From the NCBI RefSeq assembly GCF_009913435.1, contig NZ_CP047895.1, positions 1,992,501-2,056,500 on the forward strand: a stretch of DNA of 64,000 nucleotides, in the 5' to 3' direction. This document shows positions 34,933 to 43,557 of the stretch, in pieces; within the stretch, counting starts at the first letter, position 1, and each line of letters starts with the position of its first letter. This stretch comes from Sphingomonas changnyeongensis. Lineage in GTDB: Bacteria > Pseudomonadota > Alphaproteobacteria > Sphingomonadales > Sphingomonadaceae. The position numbers and the translations under genes were made by a program. The notes beneath the pieces were generated by a model. That model ran no database searches and was not told the DNA's origin. It saw nothing but the letters and a program-made list of their open reading frames with translations.

Positions 34933-36414
34933 TTGGATCCGTTGCTGCTGGCTGTCGTCGCTGCCGCCGCGATCATCGGCGTCGTGCTCGGCCATGTGCT
35001 GGGCGCGCGGCCGATCGGGGGGCTGCGCGCCGAGCTCGATTCGCTGCGTCTGAAGCATGGCGAGGCGGAGCGCGAGCTGGCCATGGCCGGGGAGCGGGCG
35101 CGCCAGGCCGATCTGCTGCGCCTGACGCTCGATGAGGTGACGCGCGAGCGCGACGCGGCGCTGGGCGAAGCGGCCGGGCTGCGACCGGTTGCCGCGCGCG
35201 TCGAGGCGCAGGACCGCGAGCTGGCGGTTCTGCGGCAGGAGAAAGAGGCGCTCGCTGCTGCCAAGGCGGCGTTCGAGCGCGGCGAGGAGGAGCGCGCCAG
35301 CGCCTTCGCCGCCCAGCTGGCGCAGCTGCGCGATGTCGAGGCCAAGCTCGAGGCGCGGTTCGGCGATCTGGCCGGCAAGGCGGTCGAGAGCGCGCATGAC
35401 GCGTTCCTGAAGCGCGCGAACGAGCGGCTGGCCGATCAGGGCCAGCAAAATGAGGCGCGGCTGAAGGCGCTGCTCCAGCCGGTCGAGACGACGCTCAAAC
35501 GCTATGAAGAACAGCTCGGCCAGGTCGAGAAGGAGCGCGTCGGCAGCTATTCGGCGCTGCACAAGGCTGTCGAAATGCTGCATGCCGGCCATGTCCAGGT
35601 GCGCGACGAGACCGCCCGGCTGGTCAATGCGCTTCGCTCCAGCCCCAAGGCGCGCGGGCGCTGGGGCGAGCAGAGCCTGCGCAACGTGCTCACCCAGGCG
35701 GGGCTGGCCGAAGGGGTGGATTTCGAGATGGAGGTGTCGGTCGACACCGATGACGGGCGGCTGCGCCCCGACGTGATCGTGCGCCTGCCGGGCGGACGCA
35801 GCCTGATCATCGACGCCAAATGCTCGCTCAATGCCTATCTGGACGCGAGCGAACAGGTCGATGACGAGGCGCGCCGCCTGCATCTGAAGGCGCATGCCGC
35901 GTCGATTCGCACCCATGCCCAGCAGCTGGGGTCGAAGAACTACTGGGCGCAGTTCGACGACGCGGCCGACTATGTCGTCATGTATATCCCCGGCGAGCAT
36001 TTCTTGACCGCCGCCCTCGAACAGGATGGCGGGCTGTGGGACTGGGCGTTCGAGCGCAAGGTGCTGCTCGCGACGCCGACCAATCTGGTCGCCATCGCCC
36101 GCACGGTCGCTGCGGTCTGGCGGCAGGAAAAGCTGGCCGAACGCGCCGCCGAGATCGCGGCGCTGGGCAAGGAACTGCATGCGCGGCTGGCGACGATGGG
36201 CGGTCATGTCGCGCGGCTCGGCCGCAACCTTGAACAGGCAAACGCTGCCTACAACGCCTTTGTCGGCAGCCTTGAAAGCCAGGTGCTCACCCAGGCGCGG
36301 CGGTTCGAGGCGCTGGAGGTGGCCGGGCCGAAACAGGTCGATGTAATGCCGATGGTCGAAAGCGCACCGCGCCCGCTGACCAAGCTGTCGGTCGGCGCGG
36401 AAGGGGAGGAATAG
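34933..36414 (+). CDS. rmuC: DNA recombination protein RmuC
   Basis: This 493-residue protein starts with a membrane segment (residues 1-20, LLLAVVAAAAIIGVVLGHVLG region). A long coiled coil follows (about 30-160), then the RmuC nuclease-fold domain (GRWGEQSLRNVLTQAGL, DAKCSLNAYLDA). It limits DNA inversion between short inverted repeats in E. coli. The start codon is TTG at 34933, supported by ggagaagg seven bases upstream and the loss of the anchor with any later start. Confidence 0.92.
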   Translation: MDPLLLAVVAAAAIIGVVLGHVLGARPIGGLRAELDSLRLKHGEAERELAMAGERARQADLLRLTLDEVTRERDAALGEAAGLRPVAARVEAQDRELAVLRQEKEALAAAKAAFERGEEERASAFAAQLAQLRDVEAKLEARFGDLAGKAVESAHDAFLKRANERLADQGQQNEARLKALLQPVETTLKRYEEQLGQVEKERVGSYSALHKAVEMLHAGHVQVRDETARLVNALRSSPKARGRWGEQSLRNVLTQAGLAEGVDFEMEVSVDTDDGRLRPDVIVRLPGGRSLIIDAKCSLNAYLDASEQVDDEARRLHLKAHAASIRTHAQQLGSKNYWAQFDDAADYVVMYIPGEHFLTAALEQDGGLWDWAFERKVLLATPTNLVAIARTVAAVWRQEKLAERAAEIAALGKELHARLATMGGHVARLGRNLEQANAAYNAFVGSLESQVLTQARRFEALEVAGPKQVDVMPMVESAPRPLTKLSVGAEGEE

Positions 36415-36633
36415 GCGGCAATGGGCGCTTTTGCGCGGGGTTCATGGCCCGTTCGGGGCGGCCCGTCGCGGCGCGGTTTATGCCACCGGTGGCTTTCGCC
36501 ATGCGCCCATATCGGGCCGCGCCGGGCCGCGCCGGGCCGTCCAGTCACGGCAAAGCCCGGGGTAACTGCAAAAAGCTGTTTGCATTTTGCACTCTTTGTC
36601 ACAAATCAGGGCTTCCACAGGGAGGGAATCAAA

Positions 36634-36903
36634 ATGGCGGACGCCAAACCGAAACGTGCCAACAACGCGCTGAGCAAGCCGGTCCAGCCTTCGGCCGACC
36701 TGGCGGCGATCGTGGGCAGCGCGCCGATCGCGCGCAGCGACGTGGTCAGCAAGGTGTGGGAACACATCAAGAAGAACAATCTGCAGAACCCCGAAAACAA
36801 GCGGGAGATTCTGGCCGACGACAAGCTGAAGAAGGTTTTCGGCGGCCTGGACAAGGTTTCGATGTTCGAAATGAACAAGCACCTGTCCAATCACCTGAAG
36901 TGA
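36634..36903 (+). CDS. SWIB/MDM2 domain protein
   Basis: This 89-residue protein is almost all SWIB domain: DVVSKVWEHIKKNNLQNPENKR, DDKLKKVF and MFEMNKHLSNHLK match the fold. The N-terminus is lysine- and alanine-rich. Stand-alone SWIB proteins occur in many alphaproteobacteria and chlamydiae, where they may associate with the nucleoid. The function is not established here. A strong Shine-Dalgarno (agggaggg) precedes the ATG; a long in-frame extension upstream is not conserved-looking. Confidence 0.88.
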   Translation: MADAKPKRANNALSKPVQPSADLAAIVGSAPIARSDVVSKVWEHIKKNNLQNPENKREILADDKLKKVFGGLDKVSMFEMNKHLSNHLK

Positions 36904-36924
36904 TCTTCTGACAGATTGCTGAAT

Positions 36925-36954
36925 AAAAAGCCCGGCTTCGGCCGGGCTTTTTTA
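36925..36954 (+). terminator. Intrinsic terminator after the SWIB gene
   Basis: The stem aaaagcccggc/gccgggctttt with loop ttcg is followed by T-rich sequence. It lies 22 bp after the stop. Confidence 0.9.
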
Positions 36955-37036
36955 TTTGTTCTGGTTTCTGGTTAACGCCCCGATATGGGACGCCCCCGCG
37001 TTAACCGTGTTCGCCGCTATTTTTGGCCCGGGGCAT

Positions 37037-37056
37037 CGGTAAACAAATCCTTACCG
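37037..37056 (+). promoter_or_regulatory. Inverted repeat before the PEPxxWA-CTERM gene
   Basis: cggtaa-acaaatcc-ttaccg is a perfect 6-bp dyad with an 8-bp spacer, 98 bp before the start. It is AT-rich against GC-rich surroundings. Nearby ttaacg and ttaacc (36972 and 37002 region) are also present. It may be an operator; the protein is unknown. Confidence 0.3.
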
Positions 37057-37153
37057 ACGCATTCCGGGGGCAACCGCAGCCCGGCGTGGCGACGGGAGTT
37101 TTAGCGGATCCGGCCGCGTTGGAGTGGCGATTCGCGCTGTAAGGGGTGTGATC

Positions 37154-37804
37154 ATGAAGAAGTTCGTTCTGGGTCTGACTGCCGCCGCCGCCACGTTTGC
37201 TGCCACGGCTCCCGCCTCCGCTGCCGTTGTGCTGTCGAGCACGCCGGGCAATGCCGTCTATCAGGGCGGCGGGTTTGACGACAACGCGCTGATTTTCGAT
37301 TTCGACAGTGAGACGCCGCGCTGGAGCGGGCCGATCTTCACCACCACGACCGAAACCCGCGCCCGCCCGCTGGGCAGCACCGGCGGTTTCATCTCGGTCG
37401 GCCCGGCCGATGGCCGCACGGGGACGTTCGACCTGACCGGTCTCAACCCGCTGAACGCGATCAGCTTCCTGTGGGGCTCGATCGACGAGTATAACTCGTT
37501 CGACGTGCTGGGTGCCGATGGCGTGGTGCTCGCGACCTTCACCGGCAGCGATGTCTGGAACCCGGCCAATGGTGACCAGACTGCGGTCAACACCAACCGC
37601 ATCGTCCGCCTGGACTTCACCGGCGAAACCCGCACCGCGGTGACCGGCCTGCGCTTCAACTCGTATGGCAACGCCTTCGAAGTCGACAACATCGCGCTGG
37701 CCGCGGTGCCGGAACCGGCGACCTGGGCGATGATGATCGGTGGCTTCGGCCTGGTCGGCGCCGCCGCCCGCCGCCGGGTGCGCACCAGCGTTGCCTATGC
37801 CTGA
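37154..37804 (+). CDS. PEPxxWA-CTERM sorting domain protein
   Basis: This 216-residue secreted protein has a signal peptide (residues 1-24, MKKFVLGLTAAAATFAAT..., cleaved near ASAA). A beta-rich extracellular domain with many Thr/Asn/Asp follows. The C-terminal sorting tail is VPEPATWAMMIGGFGLVG, then AAARRRVR. It should be handled by an exosortase at the inner membrane. The start ATG at 37154 has aagggg upstream and opens the signal peptide. It stands alone with a terminator-like hairpin after it. The substrate or binding role is unknown. Confidence 0.93.
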   Translation: MKKFVLGLTAAAATFAATAPASAAVVLSSTPGNAVYQGGGFDDNALIFDFDSETPRWSGPIFTTTTETRARPLGSTGGFISVGPADGRTGTFDLTGLNPLNAISFLWGSIDEYNSFDVLGADGVVLATFTGSDVWNPANGDQTAVNTNRIVRLDFTGETRTAVTGLRFNSYGNAFEVDNIALAAVPEPATWAMMIGGFGLVGAAARRRVRTSVAYA

Positions 37805-37836
37805 TCCCGCCGGTCACTCCTGACCGATGGATCGCG

Positions 37837-37865
37837 GACGCCGCCGGCCTCACGCCGGCGGCGTC
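37837..37865 (+). terminator. Hairpin after the PEPxxWA-CTERM gene
   Basis: A perfect 12-bp stem (gacgccgccggc/gccggcggcgtc) encloses loop ctcac, followed by tgtcatt. It starts 33 bp after the stop codon. The short U tract makes it a moderate terminator candidate. Confidence 0.55.
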
Positions 37866-38071
37866 TGTCATTGTGCCGGGCCCCGTTGCCGGCCCCTGTT
37901 GCCCGTCCGCCAATGCGGGCGGTTGATTTTCCCGGCCCGGGCGCGTAGGGACGCACGGTTTCCGTTGGGACGGACAATGATGCGCATCACTGCGATGCGC
38001 GGCGCTGGTCGGCGAGGTTTCGCCCACCGGCGCTTTGTGCGTTGTTTGGCCAGACGGCAGAGGAGCAGGCG

Positions 38072-39598
38072 ATGTTCGAGACTTTGAGCGAAAGGCTGGG
38101 CGGGGTCTTTGACCGGCTGCGCGGTCGCGGCGCGCTCAGCGAGGCGGATGTCCGCACCGCGATGCGCGAAGTGCGGATCGCCCTGCTCGAGGCCGATGTC
38201 GCCCTGCCGGTCGTCCGCACCTTCATCGACAAGGTGACCGAGGCGGCGGTCGGCGCACAGGTGCTGCGTTCGGTCACGCCGGGCCAGCAGGTCGTCAAGA
38301 TCGTCCATGACGCGCTGGTTGAGATGCTCGGCGCCGATGCGAGCGAGCTGGACATCGCTGTCAATCCGCCCGCCGTGATCATGATGGTCGGCCTGCAAGG
38401 CTCGGGCAAGACGACGACCACGGCCAAGCTCGCCCGCCGCCTGACCGAGCGTGACCGCAAAAAGGTGCTGATGGCGTCGCTCGACGTCAATCGCCCGGCG
38501 GCGCAGCAGCAGCTGGCGACGCTGGGCGAGCAGGTCGAGGTCGCAACCCTGCCGATCGTCGACGGGCAGCAGCCGGTGGATATCGCCCGCCGTGCGTTGA
38601 GTGCGGCAAAGCTGCAAGGCTTTGACGTGCTGCTGCTCGACACGGCCGGGCGGCTGCATGTCGATCAGGCGCTGATGGACGAGATGCGCGCCGTCGCCGA
38701 CGTGTCCGCGCCGCAGGAAGTGCTGCTGGTCGTCGATGCGCTGACCGGCCAGGATGCGGTCAATGTCGCCCAGTCCTTCACCGCGCAGGTGCCGCTGACC
38801 GGCGTTGTGCTGACCCGCATGGACGGTGATGCGCGCGGCGGTGCCGCGCTGTCGATGCGCGCGGTGACCGAGCGACCGATCAAGTTCATCGGCACCGGCG
38901 AGAAGATGGACGGGCTGGAGGCGTTCCACCCGCAGCGCGTTGCCGGGCGCATCCTGGGCATGGGCGACGTCGTCAGCCTGGTCGAGCGCGCCGCCGAGAC
39001 GATCCAGGTCGAGGAAGCCGAAAAGCTTGCCGCAAAAATGGCCAAGGGCCAGTTCGACATGGACGATCTGCGCGCCCAGCTGCTGCAGATGCGGCGCATG
39101 GGCGGGCTTGGCGCGCTTGCGGGCATGATCCCCGGCATGAAAAAGGCGCAGGCCGCGATGGCGTCGGGCGCTGTCGATGAAAAAATCCTGGTGCGGATGG
39201 ACGCGATCATCACCTCGATGACGCCCAGGGAGCGCGCGCGCCCCGATCTGCTCAACGCCAAGCGCAAGATCCGGGTGGCCAAGGGCAGCGGCACGACCGT
39301 GCAGGACGTGAACCGGCTGCTCAAGATGCACCAGGAAATGGCCAATGCCATGAAGAAGATCAAGAAAATGGGCGGGCTGAAGGGGCTGGCGGCAATGTTC
39401 GGCAAGGGCGGCGGTCTGGCGGGTGCGCTGGGCGGCGGGCCGGGCGGGCTTCCCGGCGGCATGGCCGACATGCTGGGCGGCAAGGGCGGCCCGGCCGGGC
39501 TTCCGGGCCTTGGGTCTCCGGGCGCTTCGGGGCTGCCGGGGCTAGGCGGGCCGGGCAATCTGCCGCCGGGCTTCGAGAATTTTCTGAAGAAGAAGTGA
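38072..39598 (+). CDS. ffh: Signal recognition particle protein Ffh
   Basis: Ffh (508 residues) binds 4.5S RNA and signal sequences and directs ribosomes to FtsY. The N domain has LLEADVALPVVRTFI. The G domain has GLQGSGKTTTTAKLA, DTAGRLH and TRMDGDARGG. The methionine-rich M domain (about 300-430) carries MTPRERARPDLLNAKRK. The last 60 residues are Gly/Pro/Leu-rich low complexity. The start ATG at 38072 is conserved. It heads ffh-rpsP-rimM. Confidence 0.97.
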   Translation: MFETLSERLGGVFDRLRGRGALSEADVRTAMREVRIALLEADVALPVVRTFIDKVTEAAVGAQVLRSVTPGQQVVKIVHDALVEMLGADASELDIAVNPPAVIMMVGLQGSGKTTTTAKLARRLTERDRKKVLMASLDVNRPAAQQQLATLGEQVEVATLPIVDGQQPVDIARRALSAAKLQGFDVLLLDTAGRLHVDQALMDEMRAVADVSAPQEVLLVVDALTGQDAVNVAQSFTAQVPLTGVVLTRMDGDARGGAALSMRAVTERPIKFIGTGEKMDGLEAFHPQRVAGRILGMGDVVSLVERAAETIQVEEAEKLAAKMAKGQFDMDDLRAQLLQMRRMGGLGALAGMIPGMKKAQAAMASGAVDEKILVRMDAIITSMTPRERARPDLLNAKRKIRVAKGSGTTVQDVNRLLKMHQEMANAMKKIKKMGGLKGLAAMFGKGGGLAGALGGGPGGLPGGMADMLGGKGGPAGLPGLGSPGASGLPGLGGPGNLPPGFENFLKKK

Positions 39599-39629
39599 TC
39601 AACCGATTTAACTGAAGGGAAGACGTAAC

Positions 39630-40040
39630 ATGGCACTTTCGATCCGGCTGGCGCGCGGCGGCGCGAAGAAGCGGCCCTATTACCGCATCGTCGTGGCGAA
39701 CTCGCGCGCGCCGCGTGATGGCCGCTTCATCGAGAAGATCGGCACCTACAACCCGCTGCTCGCCAAGGATTCGCCCGAGCGCGTGAAGCTGGACGGCGAC
39801 CGCGCCCGTTACTGGCTGGGCGTTGGCGCGCAGCCGACCGACCGCGTGCTGCGCTTCCTCGACGCCGCCGGCATCAAGGAGCGTCCGGCGCGCAACAACC
39901 CGAACAAGGCCGAGCCGGGCGAAAAGGCCAAGGAGCGCGCCGAAGAGCGTGCGGCCAAGGCTGCTGCCGCCGCCGAAGCGGCTGCCGCTCCGGCTGAGGA
40001 AGCGCCGGCTGCCGACGACGCCGGCACGGCTGACGCCTGA
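39630..40040 (+). CDS. rpsP: 30S ribosomal protein S16
   Basis: S16 here has 136 residues: the first 80 match ([20 protein letters not shown] at the start) and the tail after about residue 95 is a long Ala/Glu/Lys-rich extension common in sphingomonads. A Shine-Dalgarno of gaagggaag precedes the ATG. It follows ffh by 31 bp and precedes rimM by 2 bp. Confidence 0.97.
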   Translation: MALSIRLARGGAKKRPYYRIVVANSRAPRDGRFIEKIGTYNPLLAKDSPERVKLDGDRARYWLGVGAQPTDRVLRFLDAAGIKERPARNNPNKAEPGEKAKERAEERAAKAAAAAEAAAAPAEEAPAADDAGTADA

Positions 40041-40042
40041 TC

Positions 40043-40612
40043 ATGGCCGCTGCGCGGGACCGGGCGAATGGCGGGGCGGGGGCATCGGCACCCACCCCGG
40101 CTGCCGCGCCGGTTCCGGGCGGTGAGCGCCGGGTGACGCTGGCGGCGATCACCGGCGCACACGGCCTTGGCGGCGAGGTGCGGCTGAAGCTGTTCACCGA
40201 CGACGCCGAGGCCCTCGGCCGTTACCGGACGCTCGACGCTGCCGGGCGTGCGCTCAGGCTGTTGAGCGTCCGCGCGGCCGGGCCGGGGGCGATTGCCCGG
40301 TTCGAGGGCATATCCGATCGCAGCGCCGCCGAGGCGCTGCGCGGCACCGCGCTGACCGTGGCGCGCAGCGAACTGCCCCCGCTGGCCGAGGGTGAATATT
40401 ATCATGCCGATCTGATCGGCCTGCCCGTCCATCCGGTTGACGAGGCCGGCACCGGGCCGCAGTTCGGCACGGTGGTCGCGGTCGAGAATTTCGGGGCCGG
40501 GGATGTAATCGACATCCGCCGCGAAGACGGGCGCACGGTGATGGCGCCGATGCACGCCGCGACGCTGGACGACGGGATGATCCGCGTCGAAAGACCGTTT
40601 CTCGAAAGCTGA
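40043..40612 (+). CDS. rimM: Ribosome maturation factor RimM
   Basis: RimM (189 residues) assists 30S head assembly at S19. The N-terminal domain contains VTLAAITGAHGLGGEVRLKLFT. The PRC barrel has [15 protein letters not shown] and [26 protein letters not shown]. The first 30 residues are a variable extension. It lies 2 bp after rpsP. The usual downstream trmD and rplS are missing; the next gene is convergent. Confidence 0.95.
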   Translation: MAAARDRANGGAGASAPTPAAAPVPGGERRVTLAAITGAHGLGGEVRLKLFTDDAEALGRYRTLDAAGRALRLLSVRAAGPGAIARFEGISDRSAAEALRGTALTVARSELPPLAEGEYYHADLIGLPVHPVDEAGTGPQFGTVVAVENFGAGDVIDIRREDGRTVMAPMHAATLDDGMIRVERPFLES

Positions 40613-41013
40613 GCGCCGCTCCGGGTTGCGCGGGCCTGGTGGTCAGACCCCGGCGGTGCCGGTTTCCGGGGCCGGTCCCAGCAGCGGGTCGGGGCGGCGG
40701 CCAGCACCCGGTCGACATCCTCTATTTCCAGCCGTTCGATGAACTCCGCGCCGACGATCTCGTCGCGCACCCAGCGCACCCGCGCCCGCACCTCGCCAAG
40801 CGGCGGCAGGTTGAGCGCGATCACGCTCGGCACGGTCAGCGCCGTGCGGCATTCGCCCTGAAAGCCGACAGCCGACAGGTTGCGCAGGATGATGGGAAAG
40901 TTGGCACCGCCCAGCTCGCGCACCCGGGTCGCGATGGCCAGCGGGTGGCGGAAGCTGCGGCGGTCGTCGAGCCGGAACGTCCCGGCCGTGGAGATGGTCA
41001 TCTTGTCCGCCAT
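40402..41013 (-). CDS. PilZ-domain protein, likely frameshifted at its end
   Basis: As read the frame gives 203 residues and runs 211 bp into rimM on the opposite strand. Only the first 107 residues make a domain. The PilZ c-di-GMP motifs are RRSFR (Arg18...Arg22) and NLSAVG. Near 40691-40694 one extra G (C in the coding strand) would redirect the frame to [16 protein letters not shown] and a stop at 40643, just short of rimM. That is the likely true end. PilZ proteins bind cyclic di-GMP and regulate motility or polysaccharide. The start is at 41013. Confidence 0.75.
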   Translation of the reverse strand: MADKMTISTAGTFRLDDRRSFRHPLAIATRVRELGGANFPIILRNLSAVGFQGECRTALTVPSVIALNLPPLGEVRARVRWVRDEIVGAEFIERLEIEDVDRVLAAAPTRCWDRPRKPAPPGSDHQARATRSGAQLSRNGLSTRIIPSSSVAACIGAITVRPSSRRMSITSPAPKFSTATTVPNCGPVPASSTGWTGRPIRSA

Positions 41014-41060
41014 GTCTCTTCTGCTCCGCCCGTCCGCATAGGCGCGCGGCGATTAACATT

Positions 41061-41180
41061 GCGAAAATGGCCGCCATGGATGGCGGCAGGGCGAAAATAG
41101 CCGCCATGAACGGCGGCAGGGCGAAAACAGCCGCCATGAACGTCCGCGCGGCGAAAATGGCCGCCGTTGACAGCAGCGGG
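41061..41180. repeat. Four 30-bp tandem repeats, each a potential hairpin
   Basis: Four units of exactly 30 bp start gcgaaaa. Units 1 and 2 contain gccgccat and atggcggc-type arms, with the centre ggatggcggc. The array fills most of the 218-bp gap between the PilZ start and the glcB start. The plus-strand frame could encode a 10-residue repeat ([14 protein letters not shown]) in phase with glcB, but it has no ribosome site. It may be a leader element for glcB or for the divergent gene. Confidence 0.85.
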
Positions 41181-41231
41181 GCGATCCCGGCACGGTCGCG
41201 GCCCGCAACATCTGGGGGGAGGGGCGACATC

Positions 41232-43316
41232 ATGGAACGGATCGAACGGGCAGGGCTGAGGGTCGCGGGCGAGTTCGCCGCGTTCGTCGAGGACCGTGTC
41301 CTGCCCGGGCTGGGCCTCGATCCGGCGGCATGGTGGACCGGCTTTGCCGATCTGCTGGCCGTGCTGGTGCCCGAAAATCGCCGCCTGCTCGGCGTGCGCG
41401 AAACGCTGCAGCAGCAGATCGACGATTGGCACCGCGCCCGGCGCGGCCAGCCGGTCGATCCGGCCGCCTATCAGGCTTTCCTGACCGAAATCGGCTATCT
41501 GGTGCCCGAACCGGCGGCCTTCACCATCGGCACGACCGGGGTGGATGACGAGATTGCGAGGCTCGCCGGGCCGCAGCTGGTGGTGCCGGTGCTCAACGCC
41601 CGGTTCGTCCTCAATGCCGCCAATGCCCGCTGGGGCAGCCTGTATGACGCCTTTTACGGCACCGATGCGCTGCCCGGCGCGCCGCGCCCCGGCGGCTATG
41701 ACGCTGAACGCGGCGCACAGGTGATCGCCCGCGCCCGCGCCTTTCTGGATGAAGCCCTGCCGGGCTGGGCGGCGGTGCTTGACGGGGGCGATCACCCCGC
41801 GCTGGTCGGCTGGCGCGGGGCGTCGCCGCTGTTCCGCCATCACGGCCTGCATATCGAGGTGCTGGTCGACCGCAATCACCCGATCGGCCGCGACGATCCG
41901 CTGGGCATCGCCGATGTGCTGCTGGAAGCGGCGCTGACGACGATCGTCGACCTCGAGGATTCGGTCGCCGCCGTCGATGCGGAGGACAAGGTCGCTGCCT
42001 ATGCCAACTGGCTGGGGCTGATGCGCGGCGACCTGTCGGCCAGCTTCGAAAAGGACGGGCAGGTGCGGGCGCGCCACCTGAATGCCGACCGGGCGTTCAC
42101 CGCGCGCGACGGCACCGAACGCACGCTGCCGGGGCGCAGCCTGTTGTTCGTCCGCAATGTCGGCCATCTGATGACGACGCCCGCGATCCTGCTGCCCGAT
42201 GGCAGCGAGGCCCCAGAGGGCATTGTCGATGCGGTGATGACGTCGACGATCGCGCTTTATGACCTGAAGGGGCTGGGCCGGTTCAGGAACAGCCGCACCG
42301 GCTCGGTCTATATCGTCAAGCCCAAGATGCACGGGCCGGAGGAAGCCGGCTTTGCCGACCGGCTGTTCGATGCGGTCGAGGACATTCTGGGGCTGGCCCG
42401 CCACACGCTCAAGATCGGCGTGATGGACGAGGAGCGCCGCACTTCGGCCAATCTCGCCGCCGCCATCCATGCGGTGCGCGACCGCATCGTGTTCATCAAC
42501 ACCGGTTTTCTCGACCGCACCGGCGACGAGATCCACACCTCGATCGAGGCGGGGCCGATGGTGCCCAAGGGCGAGATGAAGGCGAGCGACTGGATCCGCG
42601 CCTATGAGGACCGCAATGTCCGCATCGGGCTCGCCGCCGGTTTTTCGGGCCGGGCGCAGATCGGCAAGGGCATGTGGGCAGCGCCCGACATGATGGCCGA
42701 CATGCTCGCCCAGAAGATCGCGCACCCGCAAAGCGGCGCGAACACCGCCTGGGTGCCGAGCCCCACTGCGGCGACGCTGCACGCGCTTCATTACCATCAG
42801 GTGGATGTGTTCGGCGTGCAGGCGCGGCTGGCCGGGGAGGCGCCGCCGCCGCGCGACGCGCTGTTGCGCATCCCGCTGGCGCTTGGCCGCAACTGGACCG
42901 AAGCCGATGTCGCGCGCGAGCTGGACAACAACGCCCAGGGCATATTGGGCTATGTCGTGCGCTGGATCGATCAGGGCGTGGGCTGTTCCAAGGTGCCGGA
43001 CATCAACGATGTCGGGCTGATGGAAGACCGGGCGACGCTGCGCATTTCGGCGCAGGCGCTTGCCAACTGGCTGCTCCACGGCGTGTGCACGGCCGAGCAG
43101 GTCGATGCCGCGCTCCGGCGCATGGCGGCCAAGGTCGATGCCCAGAATGCAGGCGATCCCGCCTATCGCCCGATGGCCCCGGACCCGGACGCCAGCATCG
43201 CGTTTCAGGCGGCGCGCGCGTTGGTGTTCGAGGGCGCGCGCCAGCCAAGCGGCTATACCGAGCCGCTGCTGCACGCCTATCGCGCCCGTGCCAAGGCGCG
43301 CGACCGGGCTGCATGA
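41232..43316 (+). CDS. glcB: Malate synthase G
   Basis: This 694-residue enzyme condenses glyoxylate with acetyl-CoA in the glyoxylate bypass. Signature segments include [44 protein letters not shown] and [22 protein letters not shown]. The start ATG 41232 has ggggagggg upstream. An in-frame extension covering the 30-bp repeats is rejected. No isocitrate lyase is in the window. Confidence 0.96.
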   Translation: MERIERAGLRVAGEFAAFVEDRVLPGLGLDPAAWWTGFADLLAVLVPENRRLLGVRETLQQQIDDWHRARRGQPVDPAAYQAFLTEIGYLVPEPAAFTIGTTGVDDEIARLAGPQLVVPVLNARFVLNAANARWGSLYDAFYGTDALPGAPRPGGYDAERGAQVIARARAFLDEALPGWAAVLDGGDHPALVGWRGASPLFRHHGLHIEVLVDRNHPIGRDDPLGIADVLLEAALTTIVDLEDSVAAVDAEDKVAAYANWLGLMRGDLSASFEKDGQVRARHLNADRAFTARDGTERTLPGRSLLFVRNVGHLMTTPAILLPDGSEAPEGIVDAVMTSTIALYDLKGLGRFRNSRTGSVYIVKPKMHGPEEAGFADRLFDAVEDILGLARHTLKIGVMDEERRTSANLAAAIHAVRDRIVFINTGFLDRTGDEIHTSIEAGPMVPKGEMKASDWIRAYEDRNVRIGLAAGFSGRAQIGKGMWAAPDMMADMLAQKIAHPQSGANTAWVPSPTAATLHALHYHQVDVFGVQARLAGEAPPPRDALLRIPLALGRNWTEADVARELDNNAQGILGYVVRWIDQGVGCSKVPDINDVGLMEDRATLRISAQALANWLLHGVCTAEQVDAALRRMAAKVDAQNAGDPAYRPMAPDPDASIAFQAARALVFEGARQPSGYTEPLLHAYRARAKARDRAA

Positions 43317-43557
43317 GGAAGGCAGCGGAACTGCGCGCAGGCGCTGGTTAACGCGATCTTGACCATCGCGCCGGCAAGGATCGTCCATGAGCGTCAGCTT
43401 GGGGACAGGTCCGGCAACCAGCATGCGGACGACGCGGGATAAACGACCGCATCCGCACTGGCGCAGGCGCGCGTTCTGGCCTAGGCCTTGGCACCTGATG
43501 AGCTGTACCGGTTTGACACAGAGCGGCACGATGCAGGGCGGCACGATGCAGGGCGGA

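Noticed and set aside
33751..36207. An 818-codon antisense frame over recR, def and rmuC
   Set aside because: It is the mirror of well-supported plus-strand genes and shows no family signature.
41061..41180. The four 30-bp repeats as a CRISPR array
   Set aside because: The units are contiguous with no unique spacers and there are no cas genes; they are tandem repeats.
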